From AC-32 sp963728765 (GTDB taxonomy: Bacteria > Actinomycetota > Thermoleophilia > Gaiellales > Gaiellaceae): a stretch of DNA of 64,000 nt. Shown piece by piece: positions 15,910 to 24,307 of the stretch (positions are counted from its first letter, which is position 1; each line of letters opens with the position of its first letter). The DNA lies in contig CAVSKX010000002.1 in the NCBI GenBank assembly GCA_963728765.1, positions 62,001-126,000 of the forward strand, given 5' to 3'. The translations under genes were made by a program, and so were the position numbers. Below the pieces are notes generated by a model, which did not search any database, was not told the DNA's origin, and was given only the letters and a program-made list of their open reading frames with translations.

Positions 15910-16828
15910 TCAGAGCCGCCGCGTCTCGACGGCTTGGCTGTCGACGAGCTGCGGGGTGACGCAGCCGCCGACGGCGTAGAGGCGTCCGTCGAGCGCGAAG
16001 AGCGAGAGCGCGTGCCGCGGGATCTGCGGCGACGGGCCCTGCCGCCAGCGCCTGGAGCGTGCGTCGTAGACCTGGTAAGTGCGCTCCCAGACGGCGTGGA
16101 TCTCGGGCCCCGCCGCGGTCGCTCCGAGTAGCTCCATCGGCTTCGGCAGGGTCGGGCCGCGACGCCAGCGATTTCGCTCGGGGTTGTAGATCCAGACCTC
16201 ACGCAGGATGCGCGCGCCCCGGCGGCCGCCGATCGCCCAGAGCTCGCCGCGGAAGGAGACCGCGCCGAAGGCGTGCGTCGGGCGCGGGAGCGGCGCGAGC
16301 CTGCGCCAGCCGCCGTGCCCGGGGCGGTGGACGAAGACCGTGCGGCGCTCGCGGCCGCGGTCGTAGCCGCCGAGCACGTAGAGCCGCCCGCCGAGGGCGA
16401 CGGTCGAGTGGTTGAAGCGCGGGGCCGGCAGCAGTGGGCCCTCGCTCCAGCGCCGGGCGCGAACGTCGTAGACCTCGACCCGCCGCGTGACGCCGCTGTC
16501 GCTCTGCCCGCCCGTGACGTAGATCCGGCCGCCGAGCGCGGCGGCGCTGGCCGCGCGCAACGGCTGCGGCAGCGGCTCGAGCGTCGTCCAGCCGTGGCCC
16601 GGCCTGAAGCGCTGGACGAGCGCAAGGCGACGCCCCGTGTTGCCGACCATCCCGCCGGCGACGTAGATCCGGCCCGCGACGAGTGCCGTCGCCGAGTAGC
16701 TCCGCCTCTGCGACATCGATTGCGCAAAGGTCCACGCAGGCTGCGCGGGGACTTGCACGGAGGGCGACGGGGAGCTTGCGCAGCCCGCCAGCAAGACCGC
16801 TAAGGCCGCCAGCGCGGCCGCTTTTCAT
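15910..16828 (-). CDS. Kelch-repeat lipoprotein with an apparent frameshift right after the start
   Basis: The main frame (to about 294 residues) contains five Kelch blades marked by GRIYVAGG, GRIYVTGG, GRLYVLGG, GELWAIGG and GRLYAVGG, a beta-propeller exported as a lipoprotein (lipobox LLAGC). In this frame, a stop lies just before KAAALAALAVLLAGC. The ATG at 16828 overlaps the upstream ATPase stop (TGATG) but is followed by four A's (T-run 16822-16825 on the plus strand); with three A's it would read MKAAALAALAVLLAGC, a perfect lipoprotein signal. So a one-base homopolymer indel hides the true start. Coupling suggests it belongs to the peptide-importer operon, perhaps as a surface accessory. 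Confidence 0.75.
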
Positions 16829-17706
16829 CAGAAGCCTTCGGCCAGCGCGTGCTTGAGACGGCGGCGCTCGGCCTTCCGCTCGCGCTGCCGCCGCGGGTCG
16901 GCAACGGGCACGGCGGTGAGAAGCGCCTTCGTGTACTCGTTCTGCGGCGAGTTGTAAACTTGCTCGGCGGGCCCGACCTCGACGAGCTTGCCCTGGTTCA
17001 TCACGGCGATCGTGTCGCTCATCGCCCGCACCACCGCAAGGTCGTGGGCGATGAACAGGTAGGTGAGCCCGAAGTCGTGCTGGAGGTCGCGCAACAGGTT
17101 GAGGATCTGCGCCTGGATCGAGACGTCGAGGGCCGAGACCGGCTCGTCGCAGACGATCAGCTTCGGGTTCAGCGCGAGCGCGCGGGCGATGCCGATGCGC
17201 TGCCGCTGGCCGCCGCTGAACTCGTGCGGGTAGCGGTTGGTGAAGGTCGGGTCGAAGCCGACGACGTCGAGCAGCCGGCGCACGCTCTCGCGGCGGCTCT
17301 TGCGGGTGCCGATCCCGTGCACCACGAGCGGCTCGGAGACGATGTCGCCGACCGTCATGCGCGGGTTCAGGGAAGAGTACGGGTCCTGGAAGACGATCTG
17401 CATCTCGCGCCGCATCTTCCGCAGCGCCTCGGTCTTGAGCTCCGTCAGCTCGGTGCCGTCGAACCGGATCGAACCCGCTGTCGGATGGAGCAGCTGCAAG
17501 ACGCAGTAGCCGGTCGTCGACTTGCCTGAGCCGGACTCCCCGACGAGCCCCAGCGTCGTCCCTTCCTCAATCGAGAACGAGACGCCGTCGACGGCCTTCA
17601 CGTGTCCGACCGTGCGGTCGATCAGGAAGCCGCTGCGGATCGGAAAGTGCTTCTCGAGCCCCTCCACGACGAGGAGCGGCTCCCTGGCCCGGCCGTTCGT
17701 GCTCAT
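16828..17706 (-). CDS. Oligopeptide ABC importer, ATPase 2 (DppF/OppF type)
   Basis: 292 residues from ATG 17706, overlapping the previous ATPase stop (ATGA). Walker A GESGSGKST, Q-loop VFQDPYSSLNPR, signature FSGGQRQRIGIARAL, Walker B LIVCDEP, H-loop IAHDLAVV. The conserved SSLNPRMTVGDIV stretch is diagnostic of the peptide/nickel transporter ATPases. Pairs with the DppD-type subunit to power uptake. The typical C-terminal oligopeptide domain is reduced here (ends HALAEGF). Confidence 0.93.
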   Translation of the reverse strand: MSTNGRAREPLLVVEGLEKHFPIRSGFLIDRTVGHVKAVDGVSFSIEEGTTLGLVGESGSGKSTTGYCVLQLLHPTAGSIRFDGTELTELKTEALRKMRREMQIVFQDPYSSLNPRMTVGDIVSEPLVVHGIGTRKSRRESVRRLLDVVGFDPTFTNRYPHEFSGGQRQRIGIARALALNPKLIVCDEPVSALDVSIQAQILNLLRDLQHDFGLTYLFIAHDLAVVRAMSDTIAVMNQGKLVEVGPAEQVYNSPQNEYTKALLTAVPVADPRRQRERKAERRRLKHALAEGF

Positions 17707-18704
17707 GCCGGCACCGCCGCTCGCTCGCTGGCCGGGTGCGCCGACCGCACCCAGTGGCCGGGCCGCAGCTCGCGCAGCTCGGGCGGCTCGACCGTGCAGT
17801 AGTCGCCGAGGTTCGCGTGGGGGCAGCGCGGAGCGAACCGGCAGGCCGCAGGCGGGTCGAGCAGATCGGGAGGCCGGCCCGGGATCGAGGCCAGCCGCGC
17901 CTCGCGGCCGCCCTCGCCCTCGAGGGCCGGGAGGGCGCTGAGCAGCGCCTCGGTGTACGGGTGCTCCGGGTGGTCGAAGAGCTCGAGCGTCGAGGCCTGC
18001 TCGACCACCTGTCCCGCGTACATCACCACGATGTCGTCGGCCGCCTCGGCCACCACGCCCATGTCGTGCGTGATCAGGATCATCGCCATCTCGTGCTGCT
18101 CGCGCAGCTCCTCGAGCAGGTCCAGGATCCCCGCCTGCACAGTCACGTCGAGCGCCGTTGTCGGCTCGTCGGCAATCAGCAGCTTCGGGTTGCACGAGAG
18201 CGCGATCGCGATCATCACCCGCTGCCGCATGCCGCCGGAATAGCGGTGCGGGTAGTCGTCGAGGCGCTCCTTCGCCTTTGGGATCCGCACCTCCTCGAGC
18301 AGCTCCACGGCTCGCTGCCTCGCCTCCTTCGACGACATGCCGAGGTGGCGTTTGAGCGCCTCGGTGATCTGCGTCCCGATCTTCAATGTCGGGTTCAGCG
18401 ACGTCATCGGGTCCTGAAAGATCATCGCGATCTCGGCCCCCCGGATGTTCTCGAGCTCGCGGTCCTTCAGCTTCGTCAGGTCCTTGCCCTCGAAGACGAT
18501 CGAGCCGGACACGATGCGCGCCGGCGGCTTCGGGATCAGCCCCATGATCGAGAGCGCGGTCACGGACTTGCCGCAGCCGGACTCGCCGACGATGCCGAGC
18601 GTCGTCCCGCGCTCGACCTCGAACGAGACGCCGTCCACTGCCTTGACGTCGCCCTCGCGGGTCGCGAAGTACGTGCGCAGGTCGTTGACTTCCAGCAGTG
18701 GCAT
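17703..18704 (-). CDS. Oligopeptide ABC importer, ATPase 1 (DppD/OppD type)
   Basis: 333 residues. Walker A GESGCGKS, IFQDPMTSLNPT, signature YSGGMRQRVMIAIAL, LLIADEPTTALDV, and the C-terminal oligopeptide-transporter domain with a cysteine cluster (CRFAPRCPHANLGDYC) that in some homologues binds an Fe-S cluster. Its SD (GGAAGGAGC) lies within the right-hand end of the long hairpin that separates it from the permease gene, so translation may depend on whether that hairpin is open. Confidence 0.94.
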   Translation of the reverse strand: MPLLEVNDLRTYFATREGDVKAVDGVSFEVERGTTLGIVGESGCGKSVTALSIMGLIPKPPARIVSGSIVFEGKDLTKLKDRELENIRGAEIAMIFQDPMTSLNPTLKIGTQITEALKRHLGMSSKEARQRAVELLEEVRIPKAKERLDDYPHRYSGGMRQRVMIAIALSCNPKLLIADEPTTALDVTVQAGILDLLEELREQHEMAMILITHDMGVVAEAADDIVVMYAGQVVEQASTLELFDHPEHPYTEALLSALPALEGEGGREARLASIPGRPPDLLDPPAACRFAPRCPHANLGDYCTVEPPELRELRPGHWVRSAHPASERAAVPA

Positions 18705-18705
18705 C

Positions 18706-18869
18706 AGTGCTCCTTCCAGTGATCGTGTCCAGGCTCTCGGCCGCTAGCACCAAGCCAGAGTCCCCACTCGACCGCAGCGCGGGCTGGTAGCCCGTGCAAG
18801 GGCGAGGGAGAGCTCTGGCGCCGCGTGATAGCGGGCGAGAGACGGGCTGCGATTGCTGGGAGGAGCACT
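18706..18869 (-). promoter_or_regulatory. 160-base long hairpin between permease and ATPase genes, burying the dppD SD
   Basis: The whole intergenic region forms one imperfect palindrome. The outer arms are about 47 bases (18706-18753 and about 18823-18869) with roughly three quarters of positions pairing, including a 9-bp perfect end AGTGCTCCT / AGGAGCACT. Pairing continues inward (CCAGAG / CTCTGG) to a tip hairpin GCGGGCT-GGT-AGCCCG. In the mRNA, AAGGAG of the downstream gene pairs with CTCCT right after the permease stop. It may tune the ATPase:permease ratio, or be a palindromic mobile remnant. Confidence 0.6.
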
Positions 18870-19806
18870 ATGTTTCCCTCGTCCTCGGGTCGAGCGCGTC
18901 GCGCAAGCCGTCTGCGATGAAGAACGCGCAGAGGATGAGCCAGGCGATCAGGATCGACGGGATCAGGATCATCGACGGGTGCGCGAGATACACGTCGCGG
19001 CCGTCTTGCGCGAGCGAGCCCCACGACGCCTTCGGCGGGTTGATCCCGAGGCCGATGAACGACAGGAACGCCTCGCCGAGGATCACGCCCGGCAGCTCCA
19101 GGAAGACGAACACGATCAGCACGCCGAGCGTGTTCGGCAGCAGGTGCCGCCCGAGGATCCGGTACCAGCGGGCGCCTACGGCCCGCGCCGCGCGCACGTA
19201 GTCGTTCTCCTTCAGCGTGATGATCTGGCCGCGGACGACGCGGGCGGCGGTGAACCAGCTCGCGATCGTCAAGGCGATGACCATCACCCAGAAGTTCACG
19301 GTCTGGAAGAGCTGGGTGACGATGATCGCGAACGGCAGGTACGGCAGGCCGTAGAGCGCGTCGAGAAAGCGCATCATCCCGTTGTCGAGCTTCCCGCCGA
19401 TGAACCCGGAGATCGAGCCGTAGACGATGCCGATGCCCATGATCGCGATCGTCGCCGCGAAGCCGATCCCGATCGAAACCCGGCCTCCGAGCGCCGCGCG
19501 CGTGAACAGGTCGCGGCCGTACTGGTCGGTGCCGAACGGGTGGGCGAGGCTCGGCGGAAGGTACGCCTCGGAGAAGTTCACGGCGTACGGGTCGTACGGC
19601 GAGAAGATCGGGACGAAGATCACGTACACCACGAGCACGAGGAACAGCACGCCGGCGACGAGCGCCGCCTTGTTCGCGCGGTAGCGGTACCACGCGTCGC
19701 GCCAAAGGCTGGTCTGCCGGACGGGGGCGCCCGCGTCGACGGCGCGGATCCCCTCACCGGCAATCGCGCGCTCGCGGAATTCCTCCTGCTGCGGGTTGAC
19801 GACCAC
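18868..19806 (-). CDS. Oligopeptide ABC importer, permease 2 (DppC/OppC type)
   Basis: 312 residues. A cytoplasmic N-terminus (about 45 residues) precedes six membrane helices. The HPFGTDQYGRDLFTRAALGGRVSIGIG block and the EAA loop REQ-like segment YVRAARAVGARWYRILGRHLLPN are diagnostic of DppC permeases. C-terminus ADGLRDALDPR is standard. Sits 3 bases after the DppB-type gene and is separated from the ATPases by the long hairpin. Confidence 0.94.
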   Translation of the reverse strand: MVVNPQQEEFRERAIAGEGIRAVDAGAPVRQTSLWRDAWYRYRANKAALVAGVLFLVLVVYVIFVPIFSPYDPYAVNFSEAYLPPSLAHPFGTDQYGRDLFTRAALGGRVSIGIGFAATIAIMGIGIVYGSISGFIGGKLDNGMMRFLDALYGLPYLPFAIIVTQLFQTVNFWVMVIALTIASWFTAARVVRGQIITLKENDYVRAARAVGARWYRILGRHLLPNTLGVLIVFVFLELPGVILGEAFLSFIGLGINPPKASWGSLAQDGRDVYLAHPSMILIPSILIAWLILCAFFIADGLRDALDPRTRET

Positions 19807-19809
19807 GGA

Positions 19810-20739
19810 CTACGTCCTCGCTTCCCGCGTTCTCGGGTCGAGGAACCCGTAGAGAATGTCCACGACGAGGTTGCCGAAGATGACGATGACCGCGTAGAGG
19901 ATCGTCAGGCCCATCGTCACCGAGTAGTCGCGGGCGCTGACCGAGCTCACGTAATAGCGGCCGATCCCCGGGATCGCGAAGATCGTCTCGATGATGAACG
20001 AGCCCGTGATCACGGCGCCCAGCAGCGGGCCGGCCGCGGTCACGACCGGGATCAGCGAGTTGCGAAGGACGTGCAGCCCGACGACGCGCTGCGGGCGAAG
20101 GCCCTTCGCCTTCGCGGTGCGGACGTAGTCCTGCTGCAGCGTCTCGAGCATCGTCCCGCGCACGAGCCGGGCGAAGTACGCCATCGGGAAGAACCCGAGC
20201 GCGATCGACGGCAGGATCTTCGACTGCCAGGTCGTCCAGCCGCTTGTCGGCACCCCGGCGTCCCACTTGACGGCGAAGTAGTAGATGAGCAGCGTCGCGA
20301 CGAGGAAGCTCGGGACGGCAAAGCCGACGTTCGCGACCAGCATCGCCAGGTAGTCCGTTGGCTTGTTCGCTCGTAAGGCGGCGGCCACCCCGAGCGGGAT
20401 CCCGACCACGATCGCGAACAGGAACGCGTACGCGCCGAGCTCGAGCGAGACCGGGAAGTGCGACTTGACGATGTCGTTCACGTTCTGGTTCCGGAGCACG
20501 AGCGACGGCCCCAGGTCGGCCGTGAAGACGCCCTTCACGTAGTTCGCGTACTGGACGTACCAGGGATCGTCCAGGTGGAACTTTCGGTCGAGGTTGGCCT
20601 GGATGGAGGCCGGCACCGCGCGCTCCGTCTTGCGAAACGGGTTCCCCTTGATCTGCCGCATCAACAGGAACGTGAACAGGATCACGAGCAGTAGCACCGG
20701 GATCGTCCAAAAAACCCGCCTGAGAATGAACTGGGTCAT
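19810..20739 (-). CDS. Oligopeptide ABC importer, permease 1 (DppB/OppB type)
   Basis: 309 residues with six membrane helices. Begins in the DppB manner (FILRRVFWTIPVLLLVILFTFLLMR), has the long periplasmic segment with PWYVQYANYVKGVFTADLGPS, and the EAA loop YVRTAKAKGLRPQRVVGLHVLRNSLIPV. Forms the translocation channel with the second permease. A hairpin lies between it and the upstream binding-protein gene. Confidence 0.94.
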   Translation of the reverse strand: MTQFILRRVFWTIPVLLLVILFTFLLMRQIKGNPFRKTERAVPASIQANLDRKFHLDDPWYVQYANYVKGVFTADLGPSLVLRNQNVNDIVKSHFPVSLELGAYAFLFAIVVGIPLGVAAALRANKPTDYLAMLVANVGFAVPSFLVATLLIYYFAVKWDAGVPTSGWTTWQSKILPSIALGFFPMAYFARLVRGTMLETLQQDYVRTAKAKGLRPQRVVGLHVLRNSLIPVVTAAGPLLGAVITGSFIIETIFAIPGIGRYYVSSVSARDYSVTMGLTILYAVIVIFGNLVVDILYGFLDPRTREART

Positions 20740-20771
20740 TGCCTCCCTCTTCCCGCCGTGCAGGCCGGTCA

Positions 20772-20801
20772 GGGGACGGCGGCCCGGAAGCCGCCGTCCC
20801 C
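20772..20801 (-). terminator. Attenuating hairpin between binding-protein and permease genes
   Basis: Perfect 12-bp inverted repeat GGGGACGGCGGC / GCCGCCGTCCCC with a 6-base loop, 8 bases past the binding-protein stop. This position in ABC operons usually gives partial termination or mRNA stabilisation so that the binding protein is made in excess. Confidence 0.7.
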
Positions 20802-20809
20802 CTACCCGA

Positions 20810-22459
20810 CTACCCGTTGACGACCTTCACCTTGCTCAGGTCGAACTGGTCGAGCAGGTTGATGTTGAAGCTGCCCTTGACGGACGGCGCCTCCTGGGTC
20901 ACGTACGTGTACCAGTAGATCGGGATGATCGGGAAGTCGCCGTTCGGGCCGGTCAGCATGTCTTCGGCCCGTGCGTAGAGCTTGTAGCGCTCGTTGTTGT
21001 CGGCCGTCTTCCGCGCCTTCGCGATCAGGGCGTCGTACTTCGGGTTGCAGTAGTTGGTGTTGTTGTTCCCCGACTTGCAGGTCCAGAGCTCGAGGAAGTT
21101 GATGTCGTCGACGTAGTCGCCGATCCAGCCGAGCCGATAGGCGTCGACGGCCTTGTTCGGCGGCGGCCCGAGGAACTCCAGGAACTGGGCCCACTCCATC
21201 TGCTTGATGGTCGTGTTGATGCCGAGCTTCTTCCACTGCGCCTGGACGGCGATCGCGATCTCCTTGTGGCCGGGAGAGTCGTTGACGAAGAGGGTGATGT
21301 TCTTCGTGGCGTTCGACGTCTTGCCGAGCAACGACTTCGCCTTGCTCAGCTGAGCCGTCGGCTTCAGGTAGCTGTTCTCGATGGTGCTGAAGCCGGGGAT
21401 CCCCTTCGGCGAGAAGCTCACCGCAGGGATCTGGTCGGCCTGGGCGATGTGGTCGATGATCGACTTGCGGTCGATTGCGAAGGCCAGGGCCTTCCGCTCC
21501 CGGAGCGGGACGTTCTTGACGTTCAGGCCGTAGTAGTAGGTGCCGAGCGCCGCATAGTTCTGGTACGTGTCCTCGCTCTTCAGGCGCGGCAGGTCGGCGG
21601 GCGGGATCCCCGTCGTGTTCACGTCGACCTCGCCGGCCGCGAACGCCTGCACCGCAGTCGTGCCGTCGGTGATGATCCGGCCGTTGACACGCTTCAGCGT
21701 CACGTCCTTCGCGTTGCGCCAGGCGTTCCACTTCACCAGGTCGATCTCGGCGTCGTGTCGCCAGACGGCGAGCTTGAACGGGCCGTTGGTGACGATATGG
21801 CCCGGCTGGGTCCACTTCTCGCCCCACTTCTCGACCGCGGAGCGGTTCACCGCCAGGAACGAATGGTGCGCGACCTGCTGGATGAACCAGGGCTGCGGGG
21901 TCGTCAGCTTGACCTTGAGCGTGTACTTGTCCGGCGCCGAGACACCGACCTTGCTCTTGAGTGCGTTGCAGTTCTGCTTCTTCGGGTCACAGGCGTTGTA
22001 GTCGGACGCACCCTTGATCCCGAAGAACTGGTACGCGTAATCGGCGCCCAGTCCCGGCGAGATCGTGCGCAGCCAGGAGTAGACGAAGTCGTTCGCGGTC
22101 ACGGGCTGGCCGTTCGTCCACTTCCCGTCCTTGCGCAGGTGGAAGGTGACGTTGGCGCCGTTCACGTCCCAGCTCTCTGCGAGATTCGGGACGGGCTTCA
22201 GCGTCTTCGGATCCAGCTTGACCAGCGGGTCCATGATGTTGAGCAGGACGTTCGACGACGTGGTGTCGGTCGCAAGGCCGGGGTCGAGCGACGGCGGCTC
22301 CGCGCCCCACGCCAGGGTGATGGTCTGGTTCGCGGCCAGCTCCCCGCTGCCCGCGGAACCGCTGTTGTTGTCGCTCGAGCTCCCGCCGCCGCATCCGGCA
22401 GCGACGAGCGCCGCCACGGCGACGAGGAGGGCGAGCGCAAGTGGTGTTCGTGTTCGCAT
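20810..22459 (-). CDS. Oligopeptide-binding lipoprotein (SBP_bac_5 family)
   Basis: 549 residues. Lipoprotein signal peptide ending LVAAGC with a Gly/Ser/Asn tether. Family markers: EPPSLDPGLATDTTSSNVLLNIMDPLV near the start, NLAESWDV...FHLRKDGKWTNGQPVTANDFVYSWLR, and VDAYRLGWIGDYVDDINFLELW near the C-terminus. Captures extracellular peptides and delivers them to the permeases encoded downstream. Two Cys pairs (CDPKKQNC, and C...C in the LWTCKS...YCNPK region) may form disulfides. First gene of the importer operon, divergent from the histidine kinase. Confidence 0.94.
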   Translation of the reverse strand: MRTRTPLALALLVAVAALVAAGCGGGSSSDNNSGSAGSGELAANQTITLAWGAEPPSLDPGLATDTTSSNVLLNIMDPLVKLDPKTLKPVPNLAESWDVNGANVTFHLRKDGKWTNGQPVTANDFVYSWLRTISPGLGADYAYQFFGIKGASDYNACDPKKQNCNALKSKVGVSAPDKYTLKVKLTTPQPWFIQQVAHHSFLAVNRSAVEKWGEKWTQPGHIVTNGPFKLAVWRHDAEIDLVKWNAWRNAKDVTLKRVNGRIITDGTTAVQAFAAGEVDVNTTGIPPADLPRLKSEDTYQNYAALGTYYYGLNVKNVPLRERKALAFAIDRKSIIDHIAQADQIPAVSFSPKGIPGFSTIENSYLKPTAQLSKAKSLLGKTSNATKNITLFVNDSPGHKEIAIAVQAQWKKLGINTTIKQMEWAQFLEFLGPPPNKAVDAYRLGWIGDYVDDINFLELWTCKSGNNNTNYCNPKYDALIAKARKTADNNERYKLYARAEDMLTGPNGDFPIIPIYWYTYVTQEAPSVKGSFNINLLDQFDLSKVKVVNG

Positions 22460-22636
22460 GCTTCTGCGTTCCCTCCTCGGGTCGGCCGGCTGGGCACCGG
22501 CTTTGTCGGCGGAGTGATACCCAGGGGTCTACGACTCGCGACTGAGGAAAACCCCCATTAGGGACCGTGAAGAGCTGTATTTCGAGTTTCCTTACAAAGG
22601 TGGTGAAACACGTGCGAGTGGGCACACCTTGGCCAC

Positions 22637-23611
22637 ATGTCACTCTTCTGGCGCGTCTTCGCCACCAACGCCGCGGTGATCGTCACCGCCGCCGTCGTCC
22701 TGGCCGCCACGCCCGGGCAGGTCCACTTCCCGCGCACCGCGATCGATGCGGCGGTCGGAGTGGTGACCATCGCCCTCGTGCTCGTGGCGAACCTGATCCT
22801 GCTGCGGCCGCTCTTCGAGCCGCTCCAGCGGCTCGCCGGGCTGATGCGGCGGATCGACCTGCAGCGGCCGGGCCAGCGGCTGGAGGTCGCGGGCAAGGGC
22901 GAGATTGCGCTGCTCGGCTCGACGTTCAACGAGATGCTCGCGCGCCTCGAGGCGCAGCGGCAGGAGTCCGTCACGCTGACGCTGACCGCGCAGGAGCAGG
23001 AGCGGCGGCGGATCGCGCGCAACCTCCACGACGAGATCGGGCAGAACCTGACGGCCGTCCTGCTGCAGCTCGACCGGCTCGCCAAGCGGGTCAGCCCCGA
23101 GCTACGCGAGGAGTTCGAGGAGACCGCGGAGTTCGTGCGCGCCAGCCTCGACGAGGTGCGCCGCGTGGCCCGCGAGCTGCGCCCGGGCGTGCTCGAGGAC
23201 CTCGGCCTCGCCAACGCCTTGCGCGAGCTGTGCTCGATGTTCTCCAGCCGCGGCGGGCTGCGCGTCGAGCGCCTGATCGCGCCGACGCTGCCGCGGCTGA
23301 GCCCGCAGGCGGAGCTCGTGATCTACCGCGTCGCGCAGGAGAGCCTGACCAACGCGGCGCGCCACTCCGGCGGGACGCGGGTGGAGCTGCGGCTCGACCG
23401 CGTGCCCGGCGGCGTGGTGCTGCGCGTCACCGACAACGGGTGCGGCCTTTCCGGCGACGCTACGCGGGCGAGTGTCGGCGGCCTGCGCGGGATGCACGAG
23501 TGGGCACTGCTCGTCGGCGGCGAGCTCGACGTCTCGTCGCGCGCGTCCGGCGGCCTGCAGGTGCGGCTCCGCGTCCGGGCGCTCCAGCAGGCTGAGGAGC
23601 AGGCGGCGTGA
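22637..23611 (+). CDS. NarL-type sensor histidine kinase, system 1
   Basis: 324 residues. Two N-terminal helices (about 5-25 and 38-58) with almost no external loop, a HAMP-like linker, HisKA_3 dimerisation helix with the phosphorylated His in RNLHDEIGQNLTAVLLQL, and a HATPase domain (AQESLTNAARHSGG, DNGCGL, GLRGMHEWA). The very short external part suggests it senses within or at the membrane. Its stop overlaps the response regulator start (GTGA). Paralogous to the kinase at 60877-61875: same layout and motif order. Confidence 0.9.
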   Translation: MSLFWRVFATNAAVIVTAAVVLAATPGQVHFPRTAIDAAVGVVTIALVLVANLILLRPLFEPLQRLAGLMRRIDLQRPGQRLEVAGKGEIALLGSTFNEMLARLEAQRQESVTLTLTAQEQERRRIARNLHDEIGQNLTAVLLQLDRLAKRVSPELREEFEETAEFVRASLDEVRRVARELRPGVLEDLGLANALRELCSMFSSRGGLRVERLIAPTLPRLSPQAELVIYRVAQESLTNAARHSGGTRVELRLDRVPGGVVLRVTDNGCGLSGDATRASVGGLRGMHEWALLVGGELDVSSRASGGLQVRLRVRALQQAEEQAA

Positions 23612-24246
23612 CGCGCATCCTGCTCGCCGACGACCACGCGATGGTGCGCCGCGGCCTGCGCCTGGTGCTCGACTCCGAGCCGGACCTCGAGGTCGTCGCT
23701 GAAGCGGGCGACGGTGCCGAGGCCGTCGACCGCGCGCTGAAGGACGGCGTCGACCTGGCCGTGCTCGACGTGACGATGCCGCGGCTGACCGGGATCCAGG
23801 CCGTTCAGGAGCTCGCCCGCCGCAAGCCGGAGCTGAAGACCCTGATCCTCTCCATGCACGACAACGAGCAGTACTTCTTCGAGGCGCTGAAGGCGGGCGC
23901 CGCCGGGTACGTGCTCAAGTCGTCGGCCGACCGCGACCTCGTCGAGGCCTGCCGTGCCGCCATGCGCGGCGAGCCGTTCCTCTACCCGGGCGCCGTGACG
24001 GCGCTGATCCGAGACTTTCTCGCGCGCGAGGACACCGACGGCGACCTCGAGCCGCTGACCCCGCGCGAGCTTGAGATCGTGAAGCTGATCGCCGAGGCGC
24101 ACTCGACCCGCGAGATCGCGGACATCCTCGTGATCAGCCCGAAGACCGTCGAGCGCCACCGCGCCAACGTCCTCGGCAAGCTCGGCATGCGCGACCGCGT
24201 CGAGCTGACGCGCTACGCCATCCGCCGCGGACTGATCGAGCCCTGA
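23608..24246 (+). CDS. NarL/FixJ-family response regulator, system 1
   Basis: 212 residues. Receiver domain with DDH acidic pair, phosphoacceptor Asp in LAVLDVTMPRLTG and Lys in YVLKSSADRDL; C-terminal LuxR-type HTH (LTPRELEIVKLIAEAHSTREIADILVISPKTVERHRANVLGKLGM). GTG start coupled to the kinase. Targets not evident; the divergent peptide-importer operon is the nearest candidate. Very close in sequence to the regulator at 60216-60875. Confidence 0.92.
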   Translation: MTRILLADDHAMVRRGLRLVLDSEPDLEVVAEAGDGAEAVDRALKDGVDLAVLDVTMPRLTGIQAVQELARRKPELKTLILSMHDNEQYFFEALKAGAAGYVLKSSADRDLVEACRAAMRGEPFLYPGAVTALIRDFLAREDTDGDLEPLTPRELEIVKLIAEAHSTREIADILVISPKTVERHRANVLGKLGMRDRVELTRYAIRRGLIEP

Positions 24247-24307
24247 CGCGCCCGGGCTAGCGCAGCCGCCGATGGACGAATAGCCGTTGATAAAGACGGC
24301 ACGGCGA

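Noticed and set aside
18853..20376. Long plus-strand open frame opposite the DppB/DppC genes
   Set aside because: Composition is Arg/Asp/His-rich shadow of the permease codons; no motif.
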